From assembly GCF_009928685.1 (NCBI RefSeq), contig NZ_WWEO01000043.1:124001-188000 (forward strand): DNA of 64,000 nt, read 5' to 3'. This document shows, one piece after another, positions 61,083-64,000 of this stretch (the first letter of the stretch is position 1; every line of letters begins with the position of its first letter). The notes under the pieces were generated by a model, which worked only from the letters and a program-made list of their open reading frames with translations, was not told the origin of the DNA and ran no database searches. This DNA comes from Mucilaginibacter agri (GTDB lineage: Bacteria > Bacteroidota > Bacteroidia > Sphingobacteriales > Sphingobacteriaceae). A program made the translations under genes and the position numbers.

Positions 61083-62897
61083 ATGCAAAATCAAATTCGT
61101 AACATAGCTATTATAGCACACGTTGACCACGGTAAAACTACATTGGTTGACAAGATCCTGCACAGCTGCGAGATTTTTCGCGATGGTCAGGAAACCGGTG
61201 AACTGATTCTGGATAACAACGATCTGGAACGTGAGCGTGGTATTACCATCGTTTCAAAAAACGTTTCGGTTAAATATAAAGACGTTAAGATCAACATTAT
61301 CGATACCCCTGGTCACGCCGATTTTGGTGGTGAGGTAGAGCGTGTATTGAAAATGGCTGATGGTGTATTATTACTTTGCGACGCTTTTGAAGGTGCTATG
61401 CCTCAAACCCGTTTCGTAACTCAAAAGGCTTTGGCTTTAGGCTTAAAACCAATTGTGGTTGTAAACAAGGTAGATAAAGAGAACTGTCGCCCTGAAGAGG
61501 TTTATGAGCAAATCTTTGAATTGTTCTTTAACCTTGAGGCTACTGAAGAGCAACTGGATTTCCCGGTTATCTACGGTTCTTCTAAACAAGGCTGGATGAG
61601 CACAGACTACAAAGTGCCTACAGATAATATCTTCCCGTTAATGGATGCTATTTTGGAAAACATTCCACCAGCTCCTATTGCAGAAGGTACTTTACAAATG
61701 CAGATCACCTCGTTAGATTATTCATCTTTCGTAGGCCGTATCGCAATCGGTCGTGTTGCTCGTGGTACTATCAAAGAAAACATGCCGGTATCATTAGTAA
61801 AACGCGATGGTACTATCCAAAAATCAAGAATCAAAGAACTTTATACTTTCGAAGGTTTAGGTAAGGTTAAAGCAACTTCGGTTAGCTCTGGCGATATCTG
61901 TGCTGTAGTTGGTATCGAAGGTTTTGATATTGGTGATACTATTGCTGATTTTGAAAACCCTGAGCAATTAGAGGTTATCAAAATTGACGAGCCTACCATG
62001 AACATGTTGTTCACCATCAATACTTCACCGTTTTTTGGTAAAGAAGGTAAGTTTGTAACATCACGTCACCTGCGCGATCGTTTATACAAAGAGATGGAGA
62101 AAAACTTGGCGTTAAAAATCGTTGAGACCGAATCTCCTGATTCTTACTTAGTATATGGCCGTGGTATCCTTCACTTATCTGTACTTATCGAGACTATGCG
62201 TCGTGAAGGTTATGAGTTACAGGTAGGCCAGCCACAGGTTATTGTTAAAGAAATTGACGGTGTTAAATGTGAGCCGGTTGAGGTTTTAACTGTTGATGTA
62301 CCAGGTGATGTTGCAGGTAAGGTAATTGAATTGGTAACCCAGCGTAAAGGCGACCTGTTGGTAATGGAGCCTAAAGGCGATTTACAACACTTAGAATTTG
62401 ATATCCCTGCACGTGGTATTATCGGTTTACGTAACAACGTATTAACTGCTACCGGTGGCGAGGCTATTATGGCTCACCGTTTCAAAGCTTACGAGCCTTG
62501 GAAAGGTCAGATCCCAGGCCGTTCTAACGGTGTATTGGTATCAATGGATACTGGTAAAACTACTGCTTTTGCTATCGATAAATTACAAGACCGTGGCCGT
62601 TTCTTCATCGATCCGGGAGTTGATATTTACGAAGGACAAGTATTAGGCGAGCACATCCGCGATAACGATTTGGTTATTAACTTAACTAAAGGCAAGCAGT
62701 TAACCAACATGCGTGCATCTGGTAGCGATACCAACGTTCGTATAGCACCTGCTATCAAGTTTTCACTGGAAGAATCTATGGAATACATTCAGGCTGATGA
62801 GTACATCGAAGTAACTCCTCAAAGCATCCGTATCCGTAAAATCTACCTTAACGAAAACGAAAGAAAGATTAACGCTAAGAAGTTTACAAGCCAATAA
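61083..62897 (+). CDS. typA: Ribosome-associated GTPase TypA/BipA
   Basis: A 604-residue translational GTPase. G1 AHVDHGKTT, DTPGHADF and NKVD are complete. LEFDIPARGIIGLRN and the C-terminal GSDTNVRIAPA region are typical of BipA. It binds ribosomes under stress and helps 50S assembly. Codons are strongly biased, as in other highly expressed genes here. A strong terminator follows. Confidence 0.97.
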   Translation: MQNQIRNIAIIAHVDHGKTTLVDKILHSCEIFRDGQETGELILDNNDLERERGITIVSKNVSVKYKDVKINIIDTPGHADFGGEVERVLKMADGVLLLCDAFEGAMPQTRFVTQKALALGLKPIVVVNKVDKENCRPEEVYEQIFELFFNLEATEEQLDFPVIYGSSKQGWMSTDYKVPTDNIFPLMDAILENIPPAPIAEGTLQMQITSLDYSSFVGRIAIGRVARGTIKENMPVSLVKRDGTIQKSRIKELYTFEGLGKVKATSVSSGDICAVVGIEGFDIGDTIADFENPEQLEVIKIDEPTMNMLFTINTSPFFGKEGKFVTSRHLRDRLYKEMEKNLALKIVETESPDSYLVYGRGILHLSVLIETMRREGYELQVGQPQVIVKEIDGVKCEPVEVLTVDVPGDVAGKVIELVTQRKGDLLVMEPKGDLQHLEFDIPARGIIGLRNNVLTATGGEAIMAHRFKAYEPWKGQIPGRSNGVLVSMDTGKTTAFAIDKLQDRGRFFIDPGVDIYEGQVLGEHIRDNDLVINLTKGKQLTNMRASGSDTNVRIAPAIKFSLEESMEYIQADEYIEVTPQSIRIRKIYLNENERKINAKKFTSQ

Positions 62898-62923
62898 TTG
62901 GTAGTAAACAACTAATATAATTC

Positions 62924-62954
62924 AAAGAGCCTGCTGTATTACAGCAGGCTCTTT
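62924..62954 (+). terminator. Rho-independent terminator of typA
   Basis: Arms AAAGAGCCTGCTGT (62924-62937) and ACAGCAGGCTCTTT (62941-62954), perfect 14-bp stem, 3-base loop, then TGTTTTTT. Confidence 0.92.
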
Positions 62955-62963
62955 TGTTTTTTA

Positions 62964-62971
62964 TACATTTG
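62964..62971 (+). promoter_or_regulatory. Promoter -7 box (TACATTTG), 9 bases before the flippase ATG
   Basis: TACATTTG fits TAnnTTTG. It ends 9 bases before ATG 62981, so the leader would be very short. Confidence 0.5.
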
Positions 62972-62980
62972 CCAATTAAT

Positions 62981-64000
62981 ATGCGCATACCAAGTATCCC
63001 CGGATTTGATCAGCAAGCTTTAGAAAAGTATTTTAAGAATGCTGGCATGCTTTTAATGGCGCGTGTTGGCAGCATGATTGTAAAATTCATCATCAACAGC
63101 CTTCTGTTATCACGATACCTTGGCCCTAAAGATTTTGGAATACTAAATTATCCGATGGCCATCGTAACTTTTTCTATGGCAATAGCTGCTTTGGGCCTTG
63201 ATGGATTTATTACGCGTGAATTGCTAAATAACCCTCAGAAAAAAAATACTTTGCTAGGAACAGCGTTTTGGATGCGACTGGCCGCCGGTGTTATTACATT
63301 GCCCTTTGTTTACGTTGCTTACCAATTACTTACCGGTATTAAACCTTTAGAAACTCCTTTTAAATATGTATTAATAGTAGCTTTTACGGCCGTTGTACAA
63401 TCGGTAAATATTATTGACAGCTTTTTTCAGTCGCGTGTACAGGGTAAGCATATCATGTATGTAAATGTTGCCGGCAATGTTATATCGGCAGTCATAAAGC
63501 TAATATTAATTTTGTTGAAGTTGCCTCTTATATGGTTTGTTTATTCTTTACTGCTGGATGCCATTATATTGGCCACCGGTTACATCGTAGCTTATATAAA
63601 GCAAGGAGAAAAGGTTGGTGATTGGAAGTACGACGGAGAATTGACAGGCTATCTTCTAAAATATTCGTGGCCGCTTGCATTCTCGGCAGTATTGGTAACT
63701 ATTTATATGAAAATAGATCAAATTATGATACCGATGTATACTAAGGCAAGCGAATTGGGTATTTATAAAACCGCCGCAGATTTAAGCGAAAACTGGTACT
63801 TTATCCCCGTTGCCATAGTGTCGTCTGTATTCCCTGCTATCATGAATGCACGCAAAACAGATGTAGACCGATATCATAAACGACTTCAAAATATGTATGA
63901 CTTGATGGTGCTGCTAAGTTTAGGCATAGCAATAACTATGAGTTTGGGCTCAACATTTATCTATCATCTACTATATAAACCTGCTTTCTGGAACGGTGCG
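62981..64000 (+). CDS. Wzx-type polysaccharide flippase, N-terminal part (3' end outside window)
   Basis: The frame is open from ATG 62981 to the right edge (340 codons, no stop). It reads MRIPSIPGFDQQALEKYFKN, then a hydrophobic start, LLSRYLGPKDFGILNYP (the common first loop of Wzx/MATE-like flippases), and YSWPLAFSAVLVTIYMKIDQIMI (in part: KIDQIMI), a mid-protein hallmark. About eight helices are visible. It should flip a lipid-linked oligosaccharide across the inner membrane. A second polysaccharide locus therefore starts at the right edge. Confidence 0.85.
   Translation, partial: MRIPSIPGFDQQALEKYFKNAGMLLMARVGSMIVKFIINSLLLSRYLGPKDFGILNYPMAIVTFSMAIAALGLDGFITRELLNNPQKKNTLLGTAFWMRLAAGVITLPFVYVAYQLLTGIKPLETPFKYVLIVAFTAVVQSVNIIDSFFQSRVQGKHIMYVNVAGNVISAVIKLILILLKLPLIWFVYSLLLDAIILATGYIVAYIKQGEKVGDWKYDGELTGYLLKYSWPLAFSAVLVTIYMKIDQIMIPMYTKASELGIYKTAADLSENWYFIPVAIVSSVFPAIMNARKTDVDRYHKRLQNMYDLMVLLSLGIAITMSLGSTFIYHLLYKPAFWNGA

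Overview
The window reads as chromosomal DNA of a Bacteroidota bacterium, most likely family Sphingobacteriaceae (Pedobacter/Mucilaginibacter-like). The evidence is type IX secretion genes (gldJ, porV), an exbB-exbD-exbD-tonB-PstS-TPR operon, a LytS/LytTR pair, a complex I operon with a short NuoG, many promoter -7 boxes of the Bacteroidota form TAnnTTTG, and almost no Shine-Dalgarno sequences. I see no rRNA, tRNA, insertion sequence, prophage or CRISPR array. Both ends cut a gene.

Layout. 1-9038 is a surface-polysaccharide region on the + strand: GT2, GT4, GT9-like, DUF5672, an MsbA-type ABC exporter, GT2, GT4, an atypical GT and an FkbM-like methyltransferase. 9141-12804 on the - strand holds a MACPF-domain lipoprotein, an acyltransferase-3 membrane protein and a small outer-membrane barrel. 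12930-20540 holds a GH3 enzyme, a UvrD-like helicase-nuclease, an NAD-dependent epimerase and an M28 peptidase. 20742-27134 holds a small membrane protein, a LytS/LytTR two-component pair, PlsC, a Nudix hydrolase, metK behind a SAM-II-type riboswitch, a lipid kinase and a SUI1 factor. 27518-33348 is the TonB energisation operon. 33436-47019 is nuoA-N, interrupted by a gamma-glutamylcyclotransferase-like gene. 47073-51515 is a housekeeping run (DedA, pyrophosphatase, CNNM/HlyC, RsmE, DUF4159, biotinyl carrier). 51595-55205 holds gldJ, porV and ispF. 55223-58594 is a GH18-like/NodB deacetylase/GT2 fusion. 58675-62897 holds a FeoB-associated small protein, an FkbM methyltransferase, a class I glutamine amidotransferase and typA. 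At 62981 a Wzx-type flippase gene begins and runs off the right edge.

How the parts connect. Much of the window serves the cell envelope: glycan synthesis and export, lipid acylation, outer-membrane energisation and type IX secretion. Complex I supplies the proton gradient that ExbB/ExbD/TonB use. The MACPF lipoprotein lies between a glycan cluster and an O-acyltransferase, which resembles MACPF antimicrobial loci of Bacteroides where surface glycan changes protect the producer; that link is inference.

Most notable non-gene signals. (1) Intergenic DNA carries short arrays with strict 7-bp periodicity in at least two sequence families (ACGTNNN, YTCTTGN), similar in form to the heptanucleotide STRR repeats of cyanobacteria. 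(2) A SAM-II-type riboswitch precedes metK. (3) A promoter-hairpin-T-run unit upstream of exbB could be a small RNA. (4) A terminator-like hairpin lies inside the coding start of the small gene after tonB. (5) Two unrelated genes have an identical promoter-to-start-codon junction that predicts leaderless mRNA.
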